NCBI RefSeq assembly: GCF_003635165.1
Contig: NZ_ML058619.1
Location: forward strand, 266,655-330,654
Reading direction: 5' to 3'
Length of the DNA stretch: 64,000 nucleotides
DNA from: Burkholderia sp. Nafp2/4-1b
GTDB lineage: Bacteria; Pseudomonadota; Gammaproteobacteria; Burkholderiales; Burkholderiaceae
Part shown: in pieces, positions 34,546-43,583 of the stretch
Position numbering within the stretch: the first letter of the stretch is position 1
Layout: the number at the start of each line of letters is the position of its first letter
The notes under the pieces: generated by a model
Database searches by the model: none
What the model was told of the DNA's origin: nothing
Seen by the model: only the letters and a program-made list of their open reading frames with translations
Made by a program: the position numbers and the translations under genes

Positions 34546-34737
34546 TCACCCCTCGCCCTTCGGCCCCGGGTTGAGCATCACGACGAACCCGGCCACGCCG
34601 AGAATCAATGCGAGCGCGCCGCCGCGCAGCGCGATCGTTTCGTCGAACAGCAGCCCGGTGACGACGGCCATCATCCCCGCAAGCGACACGAACACGGCGA
34701 TCGCCGCGACGACGATTCGGTACTGGCGACGTATCAT
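34546..34737 (-). CDS. Small two-span membrane protein next to universal stress protein
   Basis: A 63-residue protein beginning MIRRQYRIVVAAIAVFVSLA, with two hydrophobic segments (about 8-30 and 36-55) and a charged C-terminus PGPKGEG. It starts 13 bases after the stop of the universal stress gene on the same strand, so the two probably share a message. The layout resembles a small Burkholderia membrane family (DUF2964), an identification from memory. The ribosome-binding site is weak. Confidence 0.6.
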   Translation of the reverse strand: MIRRQYRIVVAAIAVFVSLAGMMAVVTGLLFDETIALRGGALALILGVAGFVVMLNPGPKGEG

Positions 34738-34750
34738 CTCGCCCGCCGCG

Positions 34751-35227
34751 TCAGGCTGCCGCGGCGGCGGGCACGTTGGCGTCGTCGCCGCGAATCAGCA
34801 GCACCGGGCACGTCGCGCCGCGCACGAAGCGTTCGGCGACGCTGCCGAGCAGCACGCGCTGGATCCCGCGCCGCCCGTGCGTGCCGACCACCGCGAGATC
34901 GATTCCGCGCTCCTTCACGTAACGCTGCAGCCGTTCCGCGATGTCCTCGCCGATGCTCTCCGTCTCGACGAGTTCGGCCTCGCCTTTCGCGCCGGCCAGC
35001 GCGATCACCTGTTCGGCTGCGCGCAGCACCTTGCGGCCGTCATCGCGGATTTCCTCGATGAGCGCGTGCGGGTCGAAGCGGCCCGCGTACGTGAACAGCA
35101 CCGACTTGTCGACCACATACACGACGCTGACGTGCGTGTCGCCCGCCAGCGCCACCTTCACGGCCTCGGCAAGCGCCTGTTGCGACGAAGCGCTGCCGTC
35201 GACGGCCACCATGATCTTCTTGTACAT
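34751..35227 (-). CDS. Universal stress protein (UspA family)
   Basis: A 158-residue cytoplasmic UspA-fold protein starting MYKKIMVAVDGSASSQQAL. The C-terminal half holds the ATP-binding pattern G-x2-G-x9-G-S (GTHGRRGIQRVLLGS), so an ATP-binding UspA-type member is likely. It ends with an Ala-rich tail. A GAGG lies ahead of ATG 35227; the longer frame upstream is spurious. Such proteins support survival in starvation, low oxygen or stress. It is followed by the small membrane protein. Confidence 0.93.
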   Translation of the reverse strand: MYKKIMVAVDGSASSQQALAEAVKVALAGDTHVSVVYVVDKSVLFTYAGRFDPHALIEEIRDDGRKVLRAAEQVIALAGAKGEAELVETESIGEDIAERLQRYVKERGIDLAVVGTHGRRGIQRVLLGSVAERFVRGATCPVLLIRGDDANVPAAAAA

Positions 35228-35489
35228 GCGAACCTCGCTGGGGTGAGTTGCCGCGCGGTAGCGCGCGGCCATGTCCCCATCATCGGCCGACGGCGGGTTC
35301 GGAGCTTGACGGCGATCAAGCGTTGCCGGAAACCGGGCGTGCGGCAAAGCGCCGCGCGAGGCAATCGCGGTATCGCACCTGCCGCGTCGCGCCGTTACGA
35401 GCGGCCGGGCCGCCGAAGGCGCTATCATCAGAGATGCGACTTTCGTCCGGCCCTTTTTTGCCGGCTCACTTTCAACTCGCTCAACCGAC

Positions 35490-36251
35490 ATGACAACGAC
35501 TACCGAACGCGTGGACGGCGCCGCCCAGCATCTCGTCGCCGCCCGCCATGCCGGCGTGCCCGGCCCGCTGCTGCCCGACGCCTTCCGCCCCGAGAACGTC
35601 GACACCGCGCTCGCGATCCAGCATCGCGTCGCCGACTTGCTCGGCGAGACCATCGGCGGATGGAAATGCGCGCTGCCGCCGCCCGACCGCGTGATCGTCG
35701 CGCCGATCTTCGCGTCGACGATCCGCGAAGCCGATGCGCCGTACCGCGTCGTCGGCGGCCCGATCGTGCGAATCGAGCCGGAAATCGCGTTCGTGCTCGA
35801 TCGCGACCTGCCGGCCCGCGCGCAGCCGTACGACGAGAACGACGTGCGCGGCGCGATTCGCGAAGTGCGCATCGTGCTCGAGGTGCTCGGTTGCCGCTAT
35901 GCGGAGCCCGCGCGCGCGTCGAAGTTCGAACTGCTCGCCGACGGGCAGTTCAACCAGGGGCTGTGCGTGGGCCCCGTCGTGCCCGACGGATTGAACGTGC
36001 CGCTCGAAACGCTCGCGCTGTCGTTCGAAGGCGCGCTGAATCGCACGATCGACGGCCGTCATCCGGACGGCGATCCGCTCAAGCCGCTCGTGTGGCTGGT
36101 GAATTTCCTCGCATCGCGCGGCGAAGGCGCGCGCGCCGGCCAGATCGTGACGACCGGCTCGTATGCGGGCGCGATCGACGTACCGCTCGGCGACGCGCTG
36201 ACGGTGCGCTTCGGCGAACTCGGCAGTCTTTCGGTGACGCTGACGGCCTGA
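35490..36251 (+). CDS. 2-keto-4-pentenoate hydratase / 2-oxohepta-3-ene-1,7-dioate hydratase family (MhpD-like)
   Basis: A 253-residue member of the fumarylacetoacetase-fold hydratase/decarboxylase family. Landmarks are AIQHRVADLLGETIGGWKCALP, the metal-binding IEPEIAFVLDRDLP (Glu pair), FQ-like KFELLADGQFNQGLCVGP and VTTGSYAGAIDVPLGD near the C-terminus. Members add water to, or decarboxylate, 2-oxo acids in aromatic ring meta-cleavage pathways. No other meta-cleavage genes flank it, so its true substrate is open. TATCAT at 35423-35428 is a possible -10 about 60 bases upstream. Confidence 0.8.
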   Translation: MTTTTERVDGAAQHLVAARHAGVPGPLLPDAFRPENVDTALAIQHRVADLLGETIGGWKCALPPPDRVIVAPIFASTIREADAPYRVVGGPIVRIEPEIAFVLDRDLPARAQPYDENDVRGAIREVRIVLEVLGCRYAEPARASKFELLADGQFNQGLCVGPVVPDGLNVPLETLALSFEGALNRTIDGRHPDGDPLKPLVWLVNFLASRGEGARAGQIVTTGSYAGAIDVPLGDALTVRFGELGSLSVTLTA

Positions 36252-36446
36252 CGGTCACGGGTGGGGGCGGCGCGGCGCGCTACGCCCGCGCCTCCACCTC
36301 GGCCAGCCGCGCCGGCAGCCGACTCAGGAGCGCGGCGACGGCCGCGCGCACCTTCGGCGGCAGGCGCTGCAGCCTTCGGGCACTGCGTGATACCGTTGCA
36401 CCTAGCCCGTCACGCACGTGAACCGCGTCCATTCCCGCCACACGCC

Positions 36447-37853
36447 ATGCCGCCGACACCGTTGCCCGCCCTGCTGGACGAAGTCCTGCGCACCGTCGAT
36501 CGCCGCTACCGGCTGCCGCCGCTCGGGCGCGCGGCGTTGCTGACCGACGGCGCGAACCCGGCCACCGTCATCGCGATCGTGATCGAGGAAGCGCGCCGGA
36601 TGCAGGCGGCCGGCCGCACGCCCGACCCGGCTTTGCAACGCCGCTTCATCGACGCACTCGCGCGGATGATCGGCGATGCGATCGACGCACGATCCGGCGA
36701 TCCGGCGTTCCAGGCCGCGGTGCTTCGACACGGCGCGGCGGCCGTGCGCGAATACGCATCACTCGCCGCGCATGCCGAGCAGGATCGGCGCACGCTGCGC
36801 TCGGCCGTCAACACGATCGCGCATCCGGAGCGGCGCGAACGCCATGCGCAGGCCTGGCAACGCGAGCCGCTCGCGCGGCTGCATGCGGCCGCGGCCGGCG
36901 CGTCGTGGGGCGAGCTCGATGCGACGCTGCAGCACCTGCTCGCGCAGCCGGAGATGACGACCGACAGCGCGTTCGAACAGGACATCGTCAGACTGAAGGA
37001 CAGCCCGGCGCTCGCCCGGCTGCAGCGTCTCGACGCCCTGGCGCCGAACCCGGACGTGCGGCGGTACCGCGCGCTCTGGGAACGCCAGGGTCCGCTCGAA
37101 GGCAGCGCGCTCGCCGTCGCGCAGGGCGTCACGTCGCAGCAGCGCGGCGCGGCCGTCGAAGCGCTGGCCGCGCAGGCGCTCGACGCATTGGCCGCGCAAC
37201 TCGACGCGCGCGACGCGCACCGCACGTATCGCGTGGTCACGTCGATGCGCGTGCCGTCATCGATACCCGGCAAGCACGATCGCGCGAAAACCGAATGGGA
37301 TGCGGTGCTGCTCGAGCGCGCACGCGGCGACGACCCGTCGGCCGCGTGGCACGTCCGGTTTCTGGTCGAGGCGAAAGCCTCCGCGGATGCCGCGACGACC
37401 GATCTGCCGCGCCTGCTGCGCGGCCTGAGCCTGCTGGCGCAAGCGGATCCGGACACCGTCTACACGTTCGACGCGCGCGAAGGCGCGGTGCGCCTGCACG
37501 GTGCGTCGTTGCACGCGCTGGCGACCGACGACGCGGCATTGCAACGCGAAGTGCTGTACTGCTGCGATGCATCGGCCGACCCGACACCGCGCCTGCTGGG
37601 CGCCGCGAGCCGCATGCAGTTGCTGTCGGCGCCGGCCAGCCTCGAGTACGCGAGCGCGCTGGCACAGCGCATCGACGCCGATCCGCAACGCCTCGCGGTT
37701 GTCTGGCAGGCGCTGCTGGAACTGCCGTCATGGCGCGCGGTGCTGTATCAGTACGAATCGCTGCGGCAGGTGCGGGCGCTGATGGTGGGCGTCGACGATC
37801 TGCTTGCCGCGATCGAGGGCGATGTGGGCGACAGCGCGGCAAACGATGCGTGA
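36447..37853 (+). CDS. Unknown protein with probable PD-(D/E)XK nuclease-like motif
   Basis: A 468-residue cytoplasmic protein with no signal peptide. I do not recognise the family by name. Residues 235-310 show, in order and spacing, RGAAVEALAAQAL (Glu238 in a helix), KTEWDAVLLE (Asp285) and FLVEAKAS (Glu308-x-Lys310). This is the usual E-D-ExK arrangement of the PD-(D/E)XK nuclease superfamily. N- and C-terminal parts are helical and Ala/Arg-rich. ATG 36447 is chosen by the beginning of protein-like sequence; no clear ribosome-binding site is present, so the start is uncertain. It is not part of an obvious operon. Confidence 0.7.
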   Translation: MPPTPLPALLDEVLRTVDRRYRLPPLGRAALLTDGANPATVIAIVIEEARRMQAAGRTPDPALQRRFIDALARMIGDAIDARSGDPAFQAAVLRHGAAAVREYASLAAHAEQDRRTLRSAVNTIAHPERRERHAQAWQREPLARLHAAAAGASWGELDATLQHLLAQPEMTTDSAFEQDIVRLKDSPALARLQRLDALAPNPDVRRYRALWERQGPLEGSALAVAQGVTSQQRGAAVEALAAQALDALAAQLDARDAHRTYRVVTSMRVPSSIPGKHDRAKTEWDAVLLERARGDDPSAAWHVRFLVEAKASADAATTDLPRLLRGLSLLAQADPDTVYTFDAREGAVRLHGASLHALATDDAALQREVLYCCDASADPTPRLLGAASRMQLLSAPASLEYASALAQRIDADPQRLAVVWQALLELPSWRAVLYQYESLRQVRALMVGVDDLLAAIEGDVGDSAANDA

Positions 37854-37906
37854 CGTGCACGCGAGGACCGGCCGGCTTCCACGTCGCATCACCGCGCGCC
37901 GGCCGC

Positions 37907-38962
37907 TCAGTTGTTGAGCACCCCGAACGGCAGCGTCCAGCCTGTCAGCCGCGCGCCGTCGCCCCATCGATTCTCGCCATCCGCGCCGACAGGCAGCAGA
38001 ATCGGCGCGGCCGCGCAGGCCAGCGTTTCCTTCGGCGTATGACCGAACTCGGCCTTGAACAGCCGATGGAAGTATTTCTCGTCCGGAAAGCCGTGCGCCC
38101 ATGCGATCTCCGCGATGCGCTGATGCCGGCGCCGCGGATCGCCGAGCACGTGGTACGCATGACGCAGCCGCCTGCGCGTGATTTGCCGCATCACGCCGCC
38201 CTCTTCCTTGAACAGCTGATAGAGCCGCGCCCGCGACACGCCGATGTCCCTGCAGATCCGCTCCGGCGACAGGTCGGGCTCCAGCAGGTGCGCGTCGAGG
38301 TAGCGCCGCACGCGTTCGACCAGCGTATTGTCGATCGGGCCGCGCGCATCGTCGAACGCCTGGGCACTCGGCGCGACCGCTGCAGCCAGAAGCAGCAGCA
38401 GCGATTGCACGATGCTCGGCACCTCGTGCGTGCGCAGGTCCGGAAGATGGCGAAACAACGACAGCATCTGGTCGCCGAGCAGCCGCCCGACCCCGCTCGC
38501 GAGCGTCTGCCCATGCGCGTTCGCCGCATGGGCCGGCAGCAGGTGACGCGGCACCACGAGACTGATCACGTCGCCGGCCTCGACCCGGCAGTCGTTGACC
38601 TGCGCGACGTCGTACACGAACAGGTCGCCCGCGCGCTTGACCAGTTCCGGCCCGCCGGTGCGACACGTCAGATGCCCGCCCAGCAGCAGCGTGAAGCGGA
38701 TCGAATCCTGGCCGTCGAGCCGGATCCGCCGTGTCGTCCGGTGCACCGAGTAGGTCGGCGCGCGCGAGCGCCAGCGCCGGCCCGAGAAGATCAGCGGGCC
38801 GAGCGCCGCGCCGGTCGCCTCCGCGTCGAACGCGCCGTGGCCGCCGGGATCGTCGAGCCGGTAGTCGCACAGCATGTCCTTGACCCACACGTGGAATCGG
38901 TCCCGCACCGGATAGTCGGTGGTGCGAAACTTGAAGACGGGGATGGCATCCGCTTGGTCCAT
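37907..38962 (-). CDS. AraC-family transcriptional regulator
   Basis: A 351-residue regulator with an N-terminal AraC-binding domain (landmarks YSVHRTTRRIRLDGQ and AGDVISLVVPRHLL) and a C-terminal double HTH. The first helix set is LSPERICRDIGVSRARLYQLFKEEGG, and the second is RIAEIAWAHGFPDEKYFHRLFKAEFGHTPKE. ATG 38962 is the natural start. It converges on the preceding gene and has no obvious operon partner; the adjacent lipoprotein lies upstream on the same strand and is not divergent, so its target is unknown. Confidence 0.88.
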   Translation of the reverse strand: MDQADAIPVFKFRTTDYPVRDRFHVWVKDMLCDYRLDDPGGHGAFDAEATGAALGPLIFSGRRWRSRAPTYSVHRTTRRIRLDGQDSIRFTLLLGGHLTCRTGGPELVKRAGDLFVYDVAQVNDCRVEAGDVISLVVPRHLLPAHAANAHGQTLASGVGRLLGDQMLSLFRHLPDLRTHEVPSIVQSLLLLLAAAVAPSAQAFDDARGPIDNTLVERVRRYLDAHLLEPDLSPERICRDIGVSRARLYQLFKEEGGVMRQITRRRLRHAYHVLGDPRRRHQRIAEIAWAHGFPDEKYFHRLFKAEFGHTPKETLACAAAPILLPVGADGENRWGDGARLTGWTLPFGVLNN

Positions 38963-39097
38963 GACAGTTTCTTGTTCGAGCCGACGGGAAGGGAGGAATC
39001 GGTTCGTCGATTATCGGATCAAATCGCGGCGGCGCACAGCGGGTTCGTCGGATCGCCCGCCGCGCCGTCGAGCGACGTGCGGCGGGCAGCGCCCGCA

Positions 39098-39424
39098 TCA
39101 GCGGCGCGGGTGGCATTCCCAGTCGTTGTACGTCGGCCGGTCGATCGGCGTGAGGCCGGGAATCATGAACACGGTGCAGGTGAACCGCCGCCCCTTGCCG
39201 GTGGTCGCGTCGTAACTCACCTGCTGGCCGCCGAGCCCGTTCTTCTTCCCGTACTGCACGTTGGCGATCGTGATTTCGTCCGACGACGCAAGGCCGATCG
39301 TCTTCGCGGTCGACGTCTGCACGTCCGTCATGTTCATCTGCGTCGTGCCGCAGCCGGCCAGCACGACGCCGGCGAACGACAGGCCGAGCGCGGTCCGCAC
39401 CGTGAATGGCAGGGTCTTCTTCAT
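39098..39424 (-). CDS. Small lipoprotein
   Basis: A 108-residue protein with a signal sequence and lipobox: MKKTLPFTVRTALGLSFAG then VVLAGC, lipid-modified Cys at about residue 25. The mature part, GTTQMNMTDVQTSTAKTIG and on, has two later Cys residues (TCTV, WECH), perhaps a disulfide. The family is not recognised. ATG 39424 is used because the signal peptide begins there; the longer frame is spurious. It follows a larger lipoprotein gene (39456-40958) at 30 bases on the same strand and is probably co-transcribed with it. Confidence 0.8.
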   Translation of the reverse strand: MKKTLPFTVRTALGLSFAGVVLAGCGTTQMNMTDVQTSTAKTIGLASSDEITIANVQYGKKNGLGGQQVSYDATTGKGRRFTCTVFMIPGLTPIDRPTYNDWECHPRR

Positions 39425-39455
39425 CGCTTTTCCTTCGGTTGTCCGCGCCGCGCGA

Positions 39456-40958
39456 TTACGCGCCCGGGGTATAGAAACTGGACTGCAGCTGGCTGCCGAT
39501 ACTCGGCACGTACGATTGCCAGACGAGCGCCATCGAGCCCGTCGCGTTGACGGCCAGCACCGGCCACGATGCGCTCTGTGCAGCCACGGTCGACGCGCTC
39601 CACGCACCGTTCCGGTAGCTGGCCGCGATGACGGCCGACGCGCCCGGCAAGCCCGTGTCCTGCCATGCAGCCGTCGCATTGCCCGCCGCGTCGATCACCA
39701 GTTGCGGGTACTGCGCGGCCGCCCCGTTCAGGTGCTCCGTCAGCCGTTGCAGCGGCCCCCAGTTGCCGCTCGCATCGGCCACGCTCGCCTGCAGCACCGC
39801 ACCGCCCTCCGCCCACATCACGGCCGCGATGCCGTTGTCGTTGACGGTCAGCATCGGCGCCGCGATGAAGCCGGTCGGCTCGGTGATCGCCGGCGCCACC
39901 GGCACGGCCGCCTGCCACCCGGTTCCGGCGACGAAGCGTTGCGCCATCGTGGTCGTCGTGAGCTTCCCGCCGGTCACGTCGAGCTCGCCCCACACCAGCG
40001 TGATGTTGCCCTTCGCGTCCATGCCGGCGACCGGCGAGATGATGGTCGTGAACAGGCTCGTGTCCGATACGGCCTGGTTGACGTCGGTCCAGCCGTTGGT
40101 CGCGTCGTACGTGGCCGTCCACAGCGCCGACTGCGTGTGGTTGGTCTGCCGCCACGCGAGCACCGCGCGGCCCGACGACAGGACCGACAGCCTCGGCCCC
40201 ACGTTGTCGGTGTCGCCAGTGACCGCGCCCGGCCCCGTCTGCACCGGCATCTGGACGAGCGCCGTCGGCGACCACTGCCCCGCCTGCGTATAGCGCGTCC
40301 ATGCAATGCGCGTGTCGAGCAGGCTGATCGACTGCGTCCATGCGACGAGCGCGTTGCCCTGGCCGTCGATCCCGGCCGTATAGGACGAGCCGCTCATGTC
40401 CGGCGCGAGTTCGGACGCCGTGCCCCATCCGGTAGCGGGGCTGTACGGACGCGCCCACAGTGCATACGTGTTGGGGCCCGGCATCCATTCGGTCCAGAAC
40501 GCGACCGCCTGCCCGCTCGCGTTGCCGACCAGTTGCGGCGTCACGCCGGTCAGTCCGTTCATCGAGTGCGACCCGTCGCCCGTGTCGAGCCGTGTCGCGC
40601 TTTGCCAGCCGGAGCCCGCGACATAGCGCGCGCCCCACATTTCGTTGCCGGTTGCGCCGGTCGGGCCGTAGGTCATCCAGGTGGCGAGCGCATTGCCGCT
40701 CGCGTCGATCGTCACGCTGGGATCGCCTTCCGGTCCCTTGCCGTCGACCGCGACGGCCGCCGACCAGCCGGCCGGCGTCTGCGTCGGGCCGCCACCCGTC
40801 GGGCCGCCGCTCGAGCCGCCGCCGGGCGACGACGGACCGGAAGGCGATCCGGGATTGGTCGGCGTCGACTGCGACGGGCTCTTGGTCGTGACGTCGCCGC
40901 CGCCGCAGGCTGTCAGCGCGAGAACGGCCGACATGACGATCCATGTAATGGGTTTCAT
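39456..40958 (-). CDS. Large lipoprotein with repeated beta-strand units
   Basis: A 500-residue secreted protein. MKPITWIVMSAVLALTAC is a lipoprotein signal with lipobox LTAC. A Gly/Ser/Pro linker (residues about 25-60) follows. The rest consists of repeated units of about 50 residues with a W-x-x-A/GxW...D..GNA..AW pattern (e.g. DASGNALATW, NASGQAVAFW, DGQGNALVAW, DAAGNATAAW), suggesting a beta-propeller. The function is unknown; such proteins often bind sugars or other surface ligands. ATG 40958 has AGAGGA upstream. The gene probably forms an operon with the small lipoprotein downstream. Confidence 0.78.
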   Translation of the reverse strand: MKPITWIVMSAVLALTACGGGDVTTKSPSQSTPTNPGSPSGPSSPGGGSSGGPTGGGPTQTPAGWSAAVAVDGKGPEGDPSVTIDASGNALATWMTYGPTGATGNEMWGARYVAGSGWQSATRLDTGDGSHSMNGLTGVTPQLVGNASGQAVAFWTEWMPGPNTYALWARPYSPATGWGTASELAPDMSGSSYTAGIDGQGNALVAWTQSISLLDTRIAWTRYTQAGQWSPTALVQMPVQTGPGAVTGDTDNVGPRLSVLSSGRAVLAWRQTNHTQSALWTATYDATNGWTDVNQAVSDTSLFTTIISPVAGMDAKGNITLVWGELDVTGGKLTTTTMAQRFVAGTGWQAAVPVAPAITEPTGFIAAPMLTVNDNGIAAVMWAEGGAVLQASVADASGNWGPLQRLTEHLNGAAAQYPQLVIDAAGNATAAWQDTGLPGASAVIAASYRNGAWSASTVAAQSASWPVLAVNATGSMALVWQSYVPSIGSQLQSSFYTPGA

Positions 40959-41404
40959 CGGAATCCTCTTGTTTTCGTGGTCCGGCATGCTCTCGTCTGC
41001 CGTTCGCCGAAACGACGCATGATGTCGATCGGCCATTTAGTTAGTAAAACTATTCAACAGGCATGGAAACCGGCGCCGTTTCAAGCCCCGTCAGGATCGA
41101 TCTCGCCGTGCGGATCGACGCGAACACCGCCTTCCCCAGCCCCCGGTCGGACGACGCAGACGACGGCATGTCGTCTATCGTCGGATGTCCGTCACTGCCG
41201 GCTGCATCTTAATTCACGCATGCCGGATTCAAGGTGGCGTTGCGTCTACAGTGAGTGGACTTCCATTTCGCCGCGCCGGCGCTCGGCGCGACGGGCCATC
41301 CTGCGCGCGACAGCCGCCCCGGCGGCACGTGAGGTACGATACGCGCCGGGCCGACACGCCCCTGAGAGACCCGGCCCCCGCGGCCCTACCCAGCACAAGA
41401 AAAA
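40959..41404. other. Divergent intergenic region, no gene
   Basis: About 446 bases between the lipoprotein operon and the 723-aa gene. It must contain promoters for both. The AT-rich patch at 41035-41060 includes TAGTT-N5-AACTA (41038-41052), a weak palindrome. No gene is supported. Confidence 0.5.
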
Positions 41405-43576
41405 ATGCCGAAGAACCCGACGCACCATCGCAACCTGTTCGCCGCGCTGGCGGCCAGCCTGCTTTGCCTCCCCGCCGCCCACGCCAGCTCGGACGACAGC
41501 TGCAACGTGCCGCCTACGCTCCGGCAGCGTACGTACTCGTGCGGCAACGTGCCGATGCTGAGCCCCGCCAACGACACGCGGGTCAACGCGATGCTGATGA
41601 TGGTCGACAGCAGCAAGGTCGCGCAGCTGTTTCCGGACCCGAAGACCATCCCGGCGAAAGAGCGGATCAACCAGATCATCGTGCCGTTTCCGATGGACTT
41701 TTCCGGATGGATCGATATCGGCCAGAAGGCCCCGGACAAGACCGCCGGTGCACTGGATGGCGATGCGTCGTCGAACCGGTACGCCGACGGCGAAGGCAGC
41801 ATCTGCCGCAGCATGGACGCCGGCGCGGACGCGTTCAACGACGCGCTGGGCAGTGCCGGCGGCCTTCCCGCCGACGAAGCCGCGCGCCTGCGCGCGGCGC
41901 GCACCGACATCGCGCAGAAGACCTGTGCCGCGGGCGGCGCACGCGCCGCATGGACCAGGCCGCCGGTCAAGTCGCCGCTCGGCCAGCAGTTCGCCGCGTA
42001 TCTCGACGGCACGAACGCCTTCTACCGCGCGGACTTCCTCGCCGCGACCCAGGCGTTCGCGAGCGCATCGCACAGCCCGAACCCGTGGCTGAAGGAAACC
42101 GGCCTCTACATGGCCGGGCGTGCGCAACTGAACGCCGCGCAGGCCAACGCATTCGAGAACGACAACCCGACGCCGTCGCGCGCGCGTGTGACGAAGGTGT
42201 CGCTCGATGCCGCGAACACCGTGTTTCGCACCTACCTGAAGGTGTATCCGCAGGGACGCTATGCGGTTTCCGCAACGGGGCTGTTGCGGCGTGTCGCGTG
42301 GCTCGGCGGGAACGTCACGCAGCAGGCCGACCTCTACGGTCACGCGCTCGCGCGCTGGTCGCCGGCGACGTCGAACGTGCCGCTGATGCAACTGGCGAAC
42401 GAACTCGACAGCAAGCTGCTGTTCGGATCGGAACTTGACGCAAGCCAGATCCAGTCGCCGACCGTGCTCGCGACCGTCGACCTGCTGCGCATGCGTACGT
42501 CGGACAGCACCGATTCGAGCCGCGGCAAGCCGCTGACGCTGGACGATCTGCAGGCGCAGAAGCCGCGCTTCGCGAACGCGCCCGCGCTGTACGACTACCT
42601 GCTCGCGACCTGGTACGTGCAGATCGGGCACCAGCCGGATGCCGCGCTCGCGTTGCTGCCGCAGACACCCGCCGCGCCGCTCGATTACTTCGGCCTGAGC
42701 CAGCAGGCACTGCGCGCGTTCGCGCTGGAGGACAGCGGCCAGGGCGACCATGCCCGCCAGCTGTGGCGCGACCTGATCCCGCTCGCGAAATTGCGCTTCC
42801 AGCGCGAAGCGCTCGAGCTCGCGCTGGCGATCAACCTGGAGCAGGCCGGGCGCGTCGACGACGTGTTCGCCGACGATTCGCCCGTGCAGAACGCCGCGAT
42901 CCGGGCCGTGCTGCTGCAACGCGCGGCCAATGCGGAGCTGCTGCGCACGCAGGCGCAGAACCCGGCAACCGGTGGCGCGTTGCGCGACACCGCGCTGTAC
43001 ACGCTGCTGTACAAGGAACTCACGCGCTCGCGCTACGCCGACTTCATCGCCGATACCGCGCTGGTGTCCGGCACGCCCGCCGATCCGTTGAAACCGTTCA
43101 TCGCGTCCGGCGCCCGGAATGGAGATGGCTATGCGTGCCCGTCCGCGCGCGACATCGCCGCGGCGCTGCAGCAGAATCCCGGCGATGCGAAAGGGCTGAA
43201 CTGCCTCGCCGATTTCGTGCGCCTTCATCCGCCCGCGGCCGGTGTCGAAGGCGACCCGGTACCGCCGTGGATGCGCAACGCGTCGGCGGCGGCCGCTACG
43301 CGCGTGCCGCCGACGCTCGGCGGCGCGTCGTCGCAGTTCGCGGGCAAGCCGTACGAGCGGATGTCGAGCTACGTGACCGTGATCGGCGATGCGCAGGCAA
43401 CCCCGAACGACCGCGCGTACGCGCTGTACCGCGCGATCAAATGCTATGAGCCGTCCGGCTATAGCGAATGCGGCGGCAAGGACGTGCCGAAGAACATCCG
43501 CAAGCGCTGGTTCGACACGCTGAAGACCGCCTATCCCGGCAGCCCGTGGGCGCAGAAACTGCGCTACTACTGGTGA
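41405..43576 (+). CDS. Large secreted helical-repeat protein, unknown function
   Basis: A 723-residue protein with a signal peptide (MPKNPTHHRNLFAALAASLL, cleaved near residue 27, AHA). The mature chain contains many helical pairs with TPR-like spacing, for example GTNAFYRADFLAATQAFASA, then GLYMAGRAQLNAAQAN and TYLKVYPQGRYAVSATGL. It may be a periplasmic or surface scaffold. I do not recognise a named family. It is followed at eight bases by a DUF3142 gene on the same strand; this pairing probably marks a function, but that is inference. Confidence 0.8.
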   Translation: MPKNPTHHRNLFAALAASLLCLPAAHASSDDSCNVPPTLRQRTYSCGNVPMLSPANDTRVNAMLMMVDSSKVAQLFPDPKTIPAKERINQIIVPFPMDFSGWIDIGQKAPDKTAGALDGDASSNRYADGEGSICRSMDAGADAFNDALGSAGGLPADEAARLRAARTDIAQKTCAAGGARAAWTRPPVKSPLGQQFAAYLDGTNAFYRADFLAATQAFASASHSPNPWLKETGLYMAGRAQLNAAQANAFENDNPTPSRARVTKVSLDAANTVFRTYLKVYPQGRYAVSATGLLRRVAWLGGNVTQQADLYGHALARWSPATSNVPLMQLANELDSKLLFGSELDASQIQSPTVLATVDLLRMRTSDSTDSSRGKPLTLDDLQAQKPRFANAPALYDYLLATWYVQIGHQPDAALALLPQTPAAPLDYFGLSQQALRAFALEDSGQGDHARQLWRDLIPLAKLRFQREALELALAINLEQAGRVDDVFADDSPVQNAAIRAVLLQRAANAELLRTQAQNPATGGALRDTALYTLLYKELTRSRYADFIADTALVSGTPADPLKPFIASGARNGDGYACPSARDIAAALQQNPGDAKGLNCLADFVRLHPPAAGVEGDPVPPWMRNASAAAATRVPPTLGGASSQFAGKPYERMSSYVTVIGDAQATPNDRAYALYRAIKCYEPSGYSECGGKDVPKNIRKRWFDTLKTAYPGSPWAQKLRYYW

Positions 43577-43583
43577 GCGTCGC

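Noticed and set aside
34430..39550. Plus-strand frames of 663 and 881 codons
   Set aside because: They overlap recognised genes on both strands and are Arg/Pro-rich shadows.
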